Origin: Lysinibacillus capsici
Lineage (GTDB): Bacteria; Bacillota; Bacilli; Bacillales_A; Planococcaceae
Direction of reading: 5' to 3'
Length of the DNA stretch: 64,000 nucleotides
Assembly: GCF_003367505.1 (NCBI RefSeq)
Contig: NZ_PXXX01000020.1
Span: 62,001-126,000, forward strand
Under the pieces are notes generated by a model, which was not told the DNA's origin, ran no database searches, and was given only the letters and a program-made list of their open reading frames with translations. Every line of letters starts with the position of its first letter. Position 1 is the first letter of the stretch. This document shows positions 26,984 to 36,149 of this stretch, piece by piece. The translations under genes and the position numbers were made by a program.

Positions 26984-27012
26984 ATTATATTTTACAAATA
27001 GCTTATTAGTAA
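26984..27012 (-). promoter_or_regulatory. predicted promoter of the spx-like/marR operon
   Basis: On the minus strand, TTACTA (27007-27012) and TATAAT (26984-26989) are spaced 17 bp apart, 26 bp before the spx-like start. The -35 hexamer lies inside the palindrome at 27002-27013. Confidence 0.6.
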
Positions 27013-27045
27013 GTTAATAGTTTATATATATATCTTACTAGTAAG
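27002..27045. promoter_or_regulatory. pair of matching palindromes, candidate MarR operators
   Basis: CTTATTAGTAAG (27002-27013, one mismatch from perfect) and CTTACTAGTAAG (27034-27045, perfect 12-bp palindrome) share 11 of 12 bases. Their centres are 32 bp apart, about three helical turns, so bound dimers would sit on the same face of the DNA. The first overlaps the predicted -35 box of the spx-like/marR operon. Confidence 0.6.
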
Positions 27046-27339
27046 CTATATATAAATCAATAGTTAATTGAAAAAATTTCTCAATCGAATTATTATTTTT
27101 TCAGTTATATTAAAATATACGAAGATAAGCGTAAAAAGTTTCGTTTATTCAGCTTACAATGATGTAAGTTATGTTAACTCTATAGAAAATGTCTTTTTAA
27201 GCTATAAAATCCATGTTGAATTAATAGGAACTACTAGAATTCTAAGTTGTCTCGTAGGAGAGAGTTAGTTGGAAGTAGGGGTAAAATTGTTAGTCCACTG
27301 ATTATAGTATGTTTAAATGAGGCTATTTATACATAGAAG
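27046..27339. other. AT-rich intergenic stretch without a supported gene
   Basis: Part of the 437-bp gap between the spx-like gene and yfmM. A 66-codon frame starting with TTG at 27068 has no ribosome binding site and biased low-complexity content, so I do not call it. I see no RNA structure here. Confidence 0.5.
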
Positions 27340-27386
27340 TTAAAAAAATTTAAAAGAGCAGCCCCATAACATGTTGGAGCTGCCCT
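27340..27386 (-). terminator. terminator of the SE1561-family gene/yfmM unit
   Basis: A 12-bp stem with two mismatches (27375-27386 with 27355-27366) plus an inner AACA/TGTT. On the minus strand it is followed by the T-rich complement of 27340-27354. Confidence 0.75.
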
Positions 27387-27394
27387 TGAAATAA

Positions 27395-28966
27395 TTAGTC
27401 TTGGCCTTGTTGTCCAGAAGTAAACCAATCTTGAACATTCCAGACTTTTGTTACGAGTCCTTCATAGAAATCAGGTTCGTGACTTACTAGCACAATGGTA
27501 CCTTTAAATTCTTTCATGGCACGTTTTAATTCATTTTTTGCATCTACATCTAAATGGTTTGTCGGTTCATCGAAGAGAAGCCAGTTAGCTTCCTCCATCA
27601 TTAATTTACATAAACGCACTTTAGCTTGCTCGCCACCAGATAAAGAATTAAGCGGACGTGTAATATGGTCAGTTTTTAGGCCAGCTCTTGCTAAAGCTGC
27701 ACGTACTTGGGCTTGTTCCATAGAAGGGAATGCATTCCAAACATCATCAATTGGCGTGATTTTCTCAGCTTTTACTTCCTGTTCAAAATAGGAAGGATAT
27801 AGGTAGTCACCACGGACTACTTTCCCACCAAGCGCATTAATTTTACCTAACATTGTTTTTAATAATGTGGATTTACCAACACCATTCATACCGACTAAAG
27901 CAATTTTTTCTCCTCGTTCAATCGCAAAAGAAAGTGGAGGAAGTAATGGCTTGTCTTTATCGTAACCAATCACTAAGTTCTCAGCCTCTACAACATAGCG
28001 GCTAGACGAACGGGCTTCTTTAAAACCGAATTCTGGTTTTACAGCTGTTTCTGGGCGATCAATTCGCTCTAAACGATCAAGTTGCTTAGCGCGTGATTTT
28101 GCACGACCAGTAGTGGAGTAACGAGCCTTGTTTTTGGCTATAAAATCTTCTTGCTTCTTGATGAACTCCTGTTGCTTTTCATAGGCTTCAATATGCTGAC
28201 GTTTATTGATTTCAGCAAGTTCAAGGAATTTTTCGTATGTTGCAGTATAACGAGTTAATTTAGAAAATTCCAATTGGAAGATGACATCCACTGTTTCGTT
28301 CATAAATTCTGTATCATGTGAGATTAGAAGGAAAGCATATGGATAGTTCTTTAAATAAATTTTCAACCAAGTAATATGTTCCTCATCAAGATAGTTCGTC
28401 GGCTCATCTAATAAAAGTACTTTTGGCTTTTCTAATAAAAGCTTAGCGAGTAGTACTTTTGTGCGTTGTCCACCAGAAAGAGCAGCTACATCACGTTCTA
28501 AGCCAATGGCATCCAAGCCAAGTCCACGTGCCACCTCTTCAATTTTCATATCTAATGAATAAAAATCTCCTGCATCTAATGCATCCTGCACTTCTGCCAT
28601 TTGTTCTAAAAGTACTTCTAATTCTTCAGGCGTTGCGTCTGCCATCTTGCCCGTAATTTCATTCAGTTCTTCTTCTTTTTTATATAATGGTAAAAAGGCA
28701 TCGCGTAACACTTCACGCATTGTTCTACCAGCCGTTAGTACGGTATGCTGGTCTAGATAACCATAGTGTGTACCAGGCAGCCACTCAACTTTTCCTGTAT
28801 CGTGGATCGTTTGTCCTGTAATGATGCCCATTAATGTAGACTTACCGACACCATTAGCCCCTACAAGTCCAATATGATCACCTTCCACTAAGCGAAACGA
28901 TACATCTTTAAAGAGTGTACGATCACCGAAAGAATGACCTAAATTATCTACTGTTAATATTGCCAT
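27395..28966 (-). CDS. yfmM: ABC-F family ATPase YfmM
   Basis: Soluble protein with two ABC ATPase domains and no membrane domain, 523 residues. It corresponds to B. subtilis YfmM (518) along its length, including the start (LSHGFGDR in YfmM, LGHSFGDR here). Domain 1 has Walker A GANGVGKST, signature LSGGQ and LLLDEPTNYLD. Domain 2 has GMNGVGKST, LSGGE and LLFDEPTNHLD. The charged linker between them (about 235-310) is the ABC-F hallmark that reaches toward the ribosomal peptidyl-transferase centre. Such proteins act on the ribosome E site in translation or antibiotic protection; a specific resistance role cannot be inferred. It lies 34 bp downstream of a small coiled-coil gene. Confidence 0.92.
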   Translation of the reverse strand: MAILTVDNLGHSFGDRTLFKDVSFRLVEGDHIGLVGANGVGKSTLMGIITGQTIHDTGKVEWLPGTHYGYLDQHTVLTAGRTMREVLRDAFLPLYKKEEELNEITGKMADATPEELEVLLEQMAEVQDALDAGDFYSLDMKIEEVARGLGLDAIGLERDVAALSGGQRTKVLLAKLLLEKPKVLLLDEPTNYLDEEHITWLKIYLKNYPYAFLLISHDTEFMNETVDVIFQLEFSKLTRYTATYEKFLELAEINKRQHIEAYEKQQEFIKKQEDFIAKNKARYSTTGRAKSRAKQLDRLERIDRPETAVKPEFGFKEARSSSRYVVEAENLVIGYDKDKPLLPPLSFAIERGEKIALVGMNGVGKSTLLKTMLGKINALGGKVVRGDYLYPSYFEQEVKAEKITPIDDVWNAFPSMEQAQVRAALARAGLKTDHITRPLNSLSGGEQAKVRLCKLMMEEANWLLFDEPTNHLDVDAKNELKRAMKEFKGTIVLVSHEPDFYEGLVTKVWNVQDWFTSGQQGQD

Positions 28967-29000
28967 ATCTGTTCCTCCAACTATCTTTCTTGTTTACATT

Positions 29001-29186
29001 TTATAGTTCTGCAAGCTGCTTGTTAAGTTCTGCTAATTGAGCTTCCATATTCGCAAGACGTTGCTCTGCCTTAGCTACCTGATCGTTGTGTCCAGTAGAC
29101 TCCAACTTTTCTATATCACCTTGTAAATTCATATAGTCCATTTTTAACTCTCTAATTTGGTATTCAATATCACTTTTTGTTGGCAT
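29001..29186 (-). CDS. SE1561-family small coiled-coil protein
   Basis: A 61-residue, highly charged protein predicted to be one long coiled coil (heptads through DIEYQIRELKMDYMNLQGD and RLANMEAQLAELNKQL). It fits the small SE1561 family found in Staphylococcus and Bacillales, whose function is unknown. It has a good Shine-Dalgarno (AAAAGGAG) 8 nt from ATG. Only 34 bp separate it from yfmM, with no terminator between, so the two are probably co-transcribed. A link to the ABC-F protein is plausible from context only. Confidence 0.75.
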   Translation of the reverse strand: MPTKSDIEYQIRELKMDYMNLQGDIEKLESTGHNDQVAKAEQRLANMEAQLAELNKQLAEL

Positions 29187-29231
29187 GAAGACTACTCCTT
29201 TTGAGAATATTTTTATAGTGAATGCGTGTAA

Positions 29232-29265
29232 AAGCGATGGAGGTTTTAAGAATCCCCCACCGCTT
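29232..29265 (-). terminator. probable terminator of the PseG/SpsG-like gene
   Basis: A 12-bp stem including G-T pairs (29232-29243 with 29254-29265), GC-rich for this region. On the minus strand it is followed by a short TTTT. It lies about 115 bp beyond the stop codon at 29379. Confidence 0.5.
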
Positions 29266-29378
29266 ATTCTTTAAAATCAATCGGGTACTTGTTGAATTTA
29301 TTTATGTCCCAACTACTGTAAGAGCTGTTGGAGTGAAAAATTCTTATATATTGTATCATAATCATCTTCGAAGTAGCA

Positions 29379-30425
29379 CTAAGTAGAAGCGATATTATGA
29401 CGATCGTAAGCAAAATCTAAGAGTAAAGCTTGAAGTGTTTCATTATTACCAGCAAGATTGAGTTGTCGCTGTTTTCTCACTGCTCGTTCACTGCGAGCTT
29501 CGTGTAAAAGAAATTCCATGACAGCATTTTGGATTTGTGATTGCTTCATTTTACGACCAAGTCCTAGATGGATAAAGCCATTATGCTCACGAGGAAAAGC
29601 ATGTAAAAGCTCAGCTTCAGTTTGTGCAAGTGTAATGCATGGTACACCATAAGAGGCAATTTTATAAGGTGTATAGTTAGCATTACAAATAATGACATCT
29701 GCTTTAGGTAGTAGTTTGAGGAGTGCATTTTTATCTCGAAGAATGGCAGTATTTCGACGACTAAGTACCATCATTTGCAAGTCATCCGTTGCATGGCGAT
29801 AGCTGTCGTCAATCATAACTGTAATTTGTAGTGGTATTTGTAGTTGAGTTAGGTGTCGAAGTGTTCGATATGTTAAATTATGCTCGTCCCCATCCTCAAA
29901 AGCGACAACGATATGAGGCGGATTTTCAGGTGTTTTACTATCAGGTATATTATCGAAATGTTGATAGGCATCTGGAAGAGCAAAAACAAAGCTTCCACCA
30001 ATATAATGCGATGGTAAATAATCTTTCACTTCTTGATAGAGTGCTAGTAATACACAATCACAGGCTTGGCCACCTTCACCAAAATCATCAAAATGAATAA
30101 TTGTTTTGCAGAAAGGTCGTAATTCCTCTACTTGCCAGCCTTCAGAATTTCGCCCATCTCTAACAATTAAATCAGGTTGAAGTCCTTTGATTTGCTTAGG
30201 TAATTCGTTAAAGTGATCAAATAGAATAGGAGTAACTCCTTCATTCATTAAAATTTGGATTCCGTCATTTGAAGGAGTCTTTACAAAGATAAAAACCTTC
30301 TCATTCGAAAGTAGTTTAGCTAATGTTGAAACCCGTTCAAAAGGATACAGCCCTTTATCAATACAGCTTTCAATAATGAAAACAATCGTTTTTTTTGGTT
30401 CAATTGCGTGTGTTTCGTTTTGCAA
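29379..30425 (-). CDS. PseG/SpsG-like GT-B fold protein
   Basis: A 348-residue protein that looks like the GT-B family containing PseG (UDP-sugar hydrolase of pseudaminic acid synthesis) and SpsG (spore coat polysaccharide protein). Support: the first half contains a DLIVRDGRNSEGW...IIHFDDFGEGG pattern like the family's nucleotide-sugar region, followed by CDCVLLAL. The C-terminal half has ADVIICNANYTPYKIASYGVPCITL, which parallels the ADxAIGAxGxTxxE...GxPxI motif that binds the nucleotide sugar. The glutamate of that motif is not obvious, so activity is uncertain. It starts with TTG, with AAAGGA upstream. There are no sugar-biosynthesis neighbours, unlike true pse or sps loci. The function call is tentative. 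Confidence 0.6.
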   Translation of the reverse strand: MQNETHAIEPKKTIVFIIESCIDKGLYPFERVSTLAKLLSNEKVFIFVKTPSNDGIQILMNEGVTPILFDHFNELPKQIKGLQPDLIVRDGRNSEGWQVEELRPFCKTIIHFDDFGEGGQACDCVLLALYQEVKDYLPSHYIGGSFVFALPDAYQHFDNIPDSKTPENPPHIVVAFEDGDEHNLTYRTLRHLTQLQIPLQITVMIDDSYRHATDDLQMMVLSRRNTAILRDKNALLKLLPKADVIICNANYTPYKIASYGVPCITLAQTEAELLHAFPREHNGFIHLGLGRKMKQSQIQNAVMEFLLHEARSERAVRKQRQLNLAGNNETLQALLLDFAYDRHNIAST

Positions 30426-30739
30426 ATGTATCCCATCCTTTCCTCTGTCTCTTTAAATTATGGCGAAGAAAGAGCAAGTATGTGTAAAATTTAGGATTTG
30501 ATCATGAATGTCTCTAGCGGAATCTTCTAGAATAGCTATCTTTAATCAGTTTTAATCATCAAAAAAATGGTCGATATATATAGAAAGGCGAATTAGGAAT
30601 ATACATAACAATTGGAAGGTCTTTATCTTGGTTCGAAAAATCCCTCTACAAATGGAGATGATGGGATGTTTTTTAAATCCGATGTGTCAAGATAAGCGTA
30701 ATTGATATACTATCAATAAGTAGAAGGACGGGAGAAAAA
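30426..30739. other. 314-bp divergent intergenic region with a small palindrome
   Basis: Divergent promoter region of the PseG-like gene (minus) and the NAD(P)-binding gene (plus). ATTGATA (30701-30707) and TATCAAT (30711-30717) form a perfect 7-bp inverted repeat spaced by 3 nt; it covers a possible -10 (TATACT) of the plus-strand gene. No gene is supported in the rest. Confidence 0.4.
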
Positions 30740-31570
30740 ATGAGTATGCGTGCAGCGATTGTTGTAGGGGCGACTGGTTTAACCGGCTCCGCTCTAGTTG
30801 AACAATTATGTGAACATGATGAGTATATTTCAGTAACAGTTATTGCACGAAGAAAGCTAACTTATACGCATCCAAAGTTAGAAGTGAAAATTCGTGATTT
30901 TGATAGAATAGAAGAAAACGATATAGGATTTGCTCATGAATTGTATTGTTGCTTAGGTACAACCATTAAAAAGGCAGGCTCTCGTGAAATGTTTGAAAAG
31001 GTAGATTTTGAATACCCGTTAGCAATTGCCTCTTTAGCAAAAAAACGGGGAATCCCTCATTTTCTTGTGATTACTGCAATGGGAGCTAATGAAAATTCTC
31101 CATTTTACTATAATCGAGTTAAAGGCAAACTTGAGCGTGATTTAGAGGAACTAGGCTTACAAAGGCTTTCCATTATTCGCCCATCACTCTTAGTAGGGAA
31201 CCGTGATGAATTTCGATTAGGAGAAAAGGCAGGAGAAAAATTATTAAAGCTTGTACAGCCTTTATTAATTGGACCTTTAAAACGTTCTAGAGCAATTGAA
31301 GCCACACAAGTGGCAAAGGCTATGATTATCATTGCCCTATATGGTAAACAACAGCCAGTCACTATTTATCCATCAGATGAGTTAGCAACATTAGAGTATC
31401 CGGAAGTACCAGAAGAGGACATTTCAAGAGAGATATTATTTAATTGGGATAAGCTGAATGAAGGCGAGAAAGTTAATCGTGAGGTTGTCATTAATCGAGA
31501 TAAATATAAGCTTGAGGAAACGGTCATTGATAAGGAAGTCCATTTCCGACAACGTGATCAGGATAATTAA
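30740..31570 (+). CDS. NAD(P)-binding oxidoreductase, atypical SDR (TIP30/YraR-like)
   Basis: A 276-residue Rossmann-fold protein. The N-terminal VVGATGLTGSALVEQL is the GxxGxxG cofactor motif of atypical SDRs. It also contains LYCCLGTT, the ITAMGANENSPFYYNRVKGKLERDL stretch with the Tyr-x-x-x-Lys pair, and IIRPSLLVGNR. These match the HTATIP2/TIP30-like branch, to which B. subtilis YraR also belongs. The C-terminal about 60 residues are charged and less conserved. The substrate is unknown. GGGAG is 5 nt before ATG. The next gene starts 128 bp downstream in the same direction. Confidence 0.82.
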   Translation: MSMRAAIVVGATGLTGSALVEQLCEHDEYISVTVIARRKLTYTHPKLEVKIRDFDRIEENDIGFAHELYCCLGTTIKKAGSREMFEKVDFEYPLAIASLAKKRGIPHFLVITAMGANENSPFYYNRVKGKLERDLEELGLQRLSIIRPSLLVGNRDEFRLGEKAGEKLLKLVQPLLIGPLKRSRAIEATQVAKAMIIIALYGKQQPVTIYPSDELATLEYPEVPEEDISREILFNWDKLNEGEKVNREVVINRDKYKLEETVIDKEVHFRQRDQDN

Positions 31571-31698
31571 TTTAGGGATTAAATTTGTCGTTCCGTCTAA
31601 AGACTGAATTTATATCAATTGTCATGACAATCCTTTCCGAGCCACTTTTCATTTGTTACAATATTATTGTAGAAGATGAATGTGGAGGCAAAGTAAAG

Positions 31699-32253
31699 AT
31701 GAAAATTTTACTCGTAGATGGCACGATGTTTGGTCGTAAAACTGGTGCTATTTTAGAGCAAGTAGAGCAATATATTAAAGAATTAGATGCTAGTTTCGAG
31801 TTAGAAATGATGCATTTTAGTCAATATAAGCATCAAATTGTGGATGGTTCTCCATTAAATGATGATATGAAAAAAATGATTCAACAATTTGAGGAGGCAG
31901 ACGCTTACATTATTGCAACGCCTATTTTCCAAGCGTCTATTCCAGGCGTTTTGAAAAATGCCTTTGACTTCTTACACCCTAAAACAATGCGCTATAAGCC
32001 CGTATCCATTGTTGCAAATGGAGGCACATATCAGCATCACCTTGTAGTCGAAAATCAGCTAAAACCTATTTTAGACTACTTCCGAGCGCTTGTTACGCCA
32101 AACTATGTGTATACACATACATCACATTTCGATGCAAATAATACTATTGTAGATGCAGACGTTCATAGTCGTTTACGTGAATTAGCTCGTGTATTTGTTC
32201 AATACTGTGAAATGAGCAAGAACTTGCCCAAAGAAACAATTGACCAACATTAA
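31699..32253 (+). CDS. NADPH-dependent FMN reductase family protein
   Basis: Flavodoxin-like fold oxidoreductase, 184 residues from the chosen start. MKILLVDGTMFGRKTGAILE is the first strand and phosphate loop. IIATPIFQASIPGVLKNAFDFL is the conserved (A/T)P(I/E)Y-type FMN-binding segment, and VSIVANGGTYQH is the third flavin contact. An in-frame ATG at 31585 has no RBS, while GTGGAGG precedes the ATG at 31699 with good spacing, so I start there. The electron acceptor (flavin, quinone or azo dye) is unknown. A strong terminator follows. Confidence 0.85.
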   Translation: MKILLVDGTMFGRKTGAILEQVEQYIKELDASFELEMMHFSQYKHQIVDGSPLNDDMKKMIQQFEEADAYIIATPIFQASIPGVLKNAFDFLHPKTMRYKPVSIVANGGTYQHHLVVENQLKPILDYFRALVTPNYVYTHTSHFDANNTIVDADVHSRLRELARVFVQYCEMSKNLPKETIDQH

Positions 32254-32258
32254 GATAG

Positions 32259-32299
32259 CCCTTGTACGGTGGTAAGAAATCACTGTGCAGGGGATTTTT
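32259..32299 (+). terminator. terminator of the FMN reductase gene
   Basis: A 13-bp stem with G-T pairs (32259-32271 with 32281-32293), a 9-nt loop, then ATTTTT. It isolates the helicase gene downstream as a separate unit. Confidence 0.82.
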
Positions 32300-32365
32300 C
32301 TTTGTAAGTATTGTTTTAGTATGTGATAAAATAAAACTTTAGTGACTCAGGAAGGAGGGCTGCTC

Positions 32366-35300
32366 ATGCAGGACATCGCTTTACTAGAAAAACAACGCTG
32401 TAATCTTATTTTGACCAATAAGGCGAAGGAAGCGGTAGAGGAATGCTCAGCAAACGAGCATGCCTTTTTTGCGTTACAAAGATCTTTTACCGTCTATATT
32501 GAAAAACGAAAAGCAAAAACAGTTGGTGAAACCTTTTTATCCATCTATTTTAATGCGGAGGACAATGAAAAATTAAGCGATATTCTTACTGAGAAAACGG
32601 TTATTATGGATTGTGTGCTAAAGGTGGAAGGATTACTGGCAACCAATATTCGATTTGTCCATATGCGTGGACCTATTAACACAAATCGTCGCTTAGCAGC
32701 CGCATTACAATTTGTGACGAAGCCTAATAATGGAGCAGGTATTCCACTTGAGCTTCACACCAAAATAAGACAGCTACCGATTGCAGAGGAACGTACAGAG
32801 TATGTAAAAAAACGTATAGCCAGCTGGGAAGGCTATTTAAAAATACAAGAACGAGATGCAACCATTGATGATATTCATACAGAATTTAAGCAAAGCTATT
32901 TCAATAAAGATTTTACACGCTTAACCATTGTATGTCCCTACATAAAGAGTAAAGAATGGAAAAAGCTAGAGGGGTTAAGTGTTAGCATTCAAGGAATTCG
33001 AGGCGAGATAGGACAGGTTATTAAGGCTAATGCAGGAAAGCAAACGGTAGAAATTGATGTAAAGCCTTTTATACAGGATTTGGCTCGCAAGGACCAGCTG
33101 AATCTTCGTTCCAAACAAGCGAGCTTTAGTAATTTTGCAACATTAAGCCAAATTCGACGACTACGTAATGGTTTTACAAAGCTAGAAAAGGGTGAGGCAG
33201 TAAACCCTAATTTAGAAACCATACTGTTTGAGCGGCGTCCTGTAGTTCGGGCATCTAAGCTACGCGAAGATATTGAGTTTCATAATAATTTAAATGAATA
33301 TCAACGACGAGCCGTTTTAGGTGCACTATCTGTTGAGGATTTGTATGTCATTCAGGGTCCACCTGGTACGGGGAAAACAACTGTCATTTCAGAGATTTGT
33401 CAGCAAAATGTTAAAGCAGGCTTAAAAACACTTGTTGCCTCACAGTCTAATTTAGCTGTAGATAATGCATTAGGACGCTTACTGTCCAATCAAGAAATTC
33501 GAATTTTACGCTATGGTAGAACGGAAAGTATTGAGGAAGAGGGTAAAAAATTCATAGAGGAAAATGTTGCGCTTCAATGGCGTGAGCAGACACTTGCTGC
33601 GATTGAAGAAGCAATTACAATATTTCCAGAACGTCAGCAAGAGCTAGAAGCAAACCTTGTAAAAGCAAAAGATGAGCTAGAGAAATTAGAGCAATGGCTA
33701 GAGCAATTAACACAGGAAATTGCTGCAAAAGAGCAGGCAGCTATGGAAGAACCCATTTTACAGCAAGAGATTCAAGCATTAAAAAAAGAATTGAAGGCTG
33801 CTAAAACAGAGCAACAAACATGTGAGACTCAAAAAGAGCATTATGAAAAACAGCTCGCACAAATTGAGCCAATTGTACAGCAGCTCGAACAGACACTTGC
33901 TGATTACCCTTCAGTCGAGCAACTGCAGCGTACGATTGAGGAAACTACTGAAAAAGTGAAACATCTAGAGGCTGCTGCTCAATATAAAGAACTACAAGAA
34001 CAAAAGCACCAGTTAACACAGCAATTTGAAGAGATACAGCAGAAATATGAAATCGAAAGTAATCGTCTAGTAATCATGAAGGAAGCGCAAAAATATATAT
34101 ACACCTTAACCTCATTTGAGCTTATTCAGCGTTTTTTACAACATTATCAAATTCGCCCTTCTCATGTACTTTCGCAACAAATAGGTCGCTTGCAGCATTT
34201 AGAGGATGCGAAAGATTTAGAGGCATGGTCCACAATTAATGCTCGTTTACAAAGAGCAATTGTGAAGCTAGAGGCTTTGGTTACACATGAAGTCAAGGAG
34301 CGTGCCCTTGCTAAAAGTAGACTACAACCAGTACAATCGTTTTCTTTGCAAAACCTTACTGGTGTATTTGCACAATTAAACACGGCTTTTCAAGATGGTC
34401 AAGCACCAGCAAGTGATGTTATTGAAAGTTATTTGCTCGGGCTATATATGCGTCGTGATTTTGTTTGGCAAAAGGGAATAGCACTAAAGCAACAGCAAGA
34501 GCATAAAGATCAGGAATACGAAACTTTTCGTAAAAATCTAGTAACTTTAATTCATCAGGAGTGTGCAATAACTAGCTTCGATGTGCGAAGTTACCAGCGG
34601 CAGCTCCAACCATTTATACAGCATACTGAGCGGTTACAACAATTAGCAAACGCCTTTCAAATTACTGAAGAACCAGAAGAATCTGTAGAATATTTAAAAA
34701 TTCTTGCCTCACAAGCTAGAGAGTCTCTTCTACAAGCAAAGCAGCAACTGGAGGCAGTGGAACAGGCTAAAGTACAACTTGTTCCTAAACAAGCCTCTTT
34801 ACAGACTATCCAAACAAACTTGCAGGAAGTAGAGCAGCAGCTAACGCAGATGGAAGAACAGATAAAAGACATTAATATAGCTGGATTGAAGAAAGAAAAG
34901 CAATTAGCTTCCTATACAAAGCTTTTACAATCTACGCCAGAACGAACGGCAGAAGAGGTGAAGGAAGTTATACAAACTGCAAACCAAGCAATTAAAGCAT
35001 TACAACGTCAGGAAAAACAGCTACCACTTCGTAAAAAACTACAAGAACAATGGCGTGAAAAACTACAAAACGCAACAGAGTATGATTTAGATGAAATTCG
35101 AAAATTATATGTGCGTCATGCGAACGTTATTGGAACAACATGCGTAGCCTCTGCTAGTAAGGAGTTTATGGAAAATTATCCGACCTTTGATGTGGTTATT
35201 ATTGATGAAGTTTCAAAGGCAACACCACCAGAATTGCTCTTACCAATGCTAAAGGGGAAGAAAGTTATTTTAGTAGGTGATCATCATCAGCTACCACCAT

Positions 35301-36148
35301 TACTTGGGGATGATACGCTGGAGGAAACATTAAAGGCAATGCTAGAAGAAAATCCAAACTTTGAAGGCGCACAGGAATTAAAAAATCTGTTGCGTGAATC
35401 ATTATTTGAGCGTTTATTTAATAATTTGCCACCAACACATAAGCAAATGCTAGCATTGCAATACCGCATGCATGAGAAAATCATGCAAAGTATCACACCG
35501 TTTTATGCGGAAGAAGAAAATGGCTTGCAATGTGGCTTACCAGATTCGGATGCAGCAAGAGATCATGGCTTAGAAGGGCAGTTTATAAAACGTGATGACC
35601 ATTTACTGTGGATTGATATTCCAACAGAAAAACCTTATTTAGAGGAGCAAGTAAAAGGGGGAACGAGTCGTTTTAATGAAGGAGAATTGCTCACAATTAG
35701 ACGTATTTTACTAGATCTCAATGAAGCTGTGAAGGCAGCAAAAGAAGCAGGGCGTATGCCGCAGGATGCTCAAAAAAGCGTTGGTGTCATCAGTTTCTAT
35801 GGTGAGCAGGTAAAGAAAATTAATCGCCTTCTTCAGCAAGAATTACAGCTACCACATCTGCAATTTAGAACAGGGACTGTTGATAAATTCCAAGGGATGG
35901 AAATGGATGTCATTTTAGTGAGCATGGTTCGTAATACACCTAAAGGCGGGGATATTGGCTTTGCCAGAGATTATCGTCGATTAAATGTCGCGCTATCTCG
36001 TGCCCGTGAGTTACTACTGCTTGTTGGAAGTGCAGAAATGTTTGCAAAACGTGCAAAACATCAAGAGACAAGAGAGATGTATGCGAATTTGTTAAAAACA
36101 GTAAAATCCTACGATGGCTTACGTAATCATGAAGGATTGGTGATATAG
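32366..36148 (+). CDS. SF1B (Upf1/Dna2-like) helicase with long coiled-coil insertion
   Basis: A 1260-residue DNA or RNA helicase. Walker A (GPPGTGKTT) is near residue 331 and Walker B (VVIIDEVSK) near 946. Also present are VGDHHQLPPLL (motif III), LQYRMH (motif IV region), GTVDKFQGMEMDVIL (motif V) and RRLNVALSRARELL (motif VI, near 1205). About 600 residues between motifs Ia and II are Gln/Glu/Lys-rich heptads forming long antiparallel coiled coils, as in SMC-like arms. The N-terminal about 300 residues are not recognised. GAAGGAGGG points to ATG at 32366 rather than the upstream GTG (32342). It is coupled to the next gene with 1 bp between. Role unknown: DNA repair, RNA metabolism or defence. 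Confidence 0.85.
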   Translation: MQDIALLEKQRCNLILTNKAKEAVEECSANEHAFFALQRSFTVYIEKRKAKTVGETFLSIYFNAEDNEKLSDILTEKTVIMDCVLKVEGLLATNIRFVHMRGPINTNRRLAAALQFVTKPNNGAGIPLELHTKIRQLPIAEERTEYVKKRIASWEGYLKIQERDATIDDIHTEFKQSYFNKDFTRLTIVCPYIKSKEWKKLEGLSVSIQGIRGEIGQVIKANAGKQTVEIDVKPFIQDLARKDQLNLRSKQASFSNFATLSQIRRLRNGFTKLEKGEAVNPNLETILFERRPVVRASKLREDIEFHNNLNEYQRRAVLGALSVEDLYVIQGPPGTGKTTVISEICQQNVKAGLKTLVASQSNLAVDNALGRLLSNQEIRILRYGRTESIEEEGKKFIEENVALQWREQTLAAIEEAITIFPERQQELEANLVKAKDELEKLEQWLEQLTQEIAAKEQAAMEEPILQQEIQALKKELKAAKTEQQTCETQKEHYEKQLAQIEPIVQQLEQTLADYPSVEQLQRTIEETTEKVKHLEAAAQYKELQEQKHQLTQQFEEIQQKYEIESNRLVIMKEAQKYIYTLTSFELIQRFLQHYQIRPSHVLSQQIGRLQHLEDAKDLEAWSTINARLQRAIVKLEALVTHEVKERALAKSRLQPVQSFSLQNLTGVFAQLNTAFQDGQAPASDVIESYLLGLYMRRDFVWQKGIALKQQQEHKDQEYETFRKNLVTLIHQECAITSFDVRSYQRQLQPFIQHTERLQQLANAFQITEEPEESVEYLKILASQARESLLQAKQQLEAVEQAKVQLVPKQASLQTIQTNLQEVEQQLTQMEEQIKDINIAGLKKEKQLASYTKLLQSTPERTAEEVKEVIQTANQAIKALQRQEKQLPLRKKLQEQWREKLQNATEYDLDEIRKLYVRHANVIGTTCVASASKEFMENYPTFDVVIIDEVSKATPPELLLPMLKGKKVILVGDHHQLPPLLGDDTLEETLKAMLEENPNFEGAQELKNLLRESLFERLFNNLPPTHKQMLALQYRMHEKIMQSITPFYAEEENGLQCGLPDSDAARDHGLEGQFIKRDDHLLWIDIPTEKPYLEEQVKGGTSRFNEGELLTIRRILLDLNEAVKAAKEAGRMPQDAQKSVGVISFYGEQVKKINRLLQQELQLPHLQFRTGTVDKFQGMEMDVILVSMVRNTPKGGDIGFARDYRRLNVALSRARELLLLVGSAEMFAKRAKHQETREMYANLLKTVKSYDGLRNHEGLVI

Positions 36149-36149
36149 A

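Noticed and set aside
27068-27268. 66-codon frame starting with TTG
   Set aside because: No Shine-Dalgarno sequence, low-complexity AT-rich content and no recognisable domain.
29379-30425. Pseudaminic acid or spore-coat polysaccharide locus
   Set aside because: Only one PseG/SpsG-like gene is present and none of the neighbours belong to such a pathway.
30701-30717. ATTGATA-TAC-TATCAAT palindrome as a firm operator
   Set aside because: Short and AT-rich, overlaps a plausible -10 box and has no linked regulator gene; kept only as a note in the intergenic entry.
32366-36148. The helicase as an SMC or Rad50-type ATPase
   Set aside because: The long coiled coil suggests it, but motifs III, V and VI (GDHHQLPP, TVDKFQG, NVALSRAR) are those of SF1 helicases and the ABC signature is absent.
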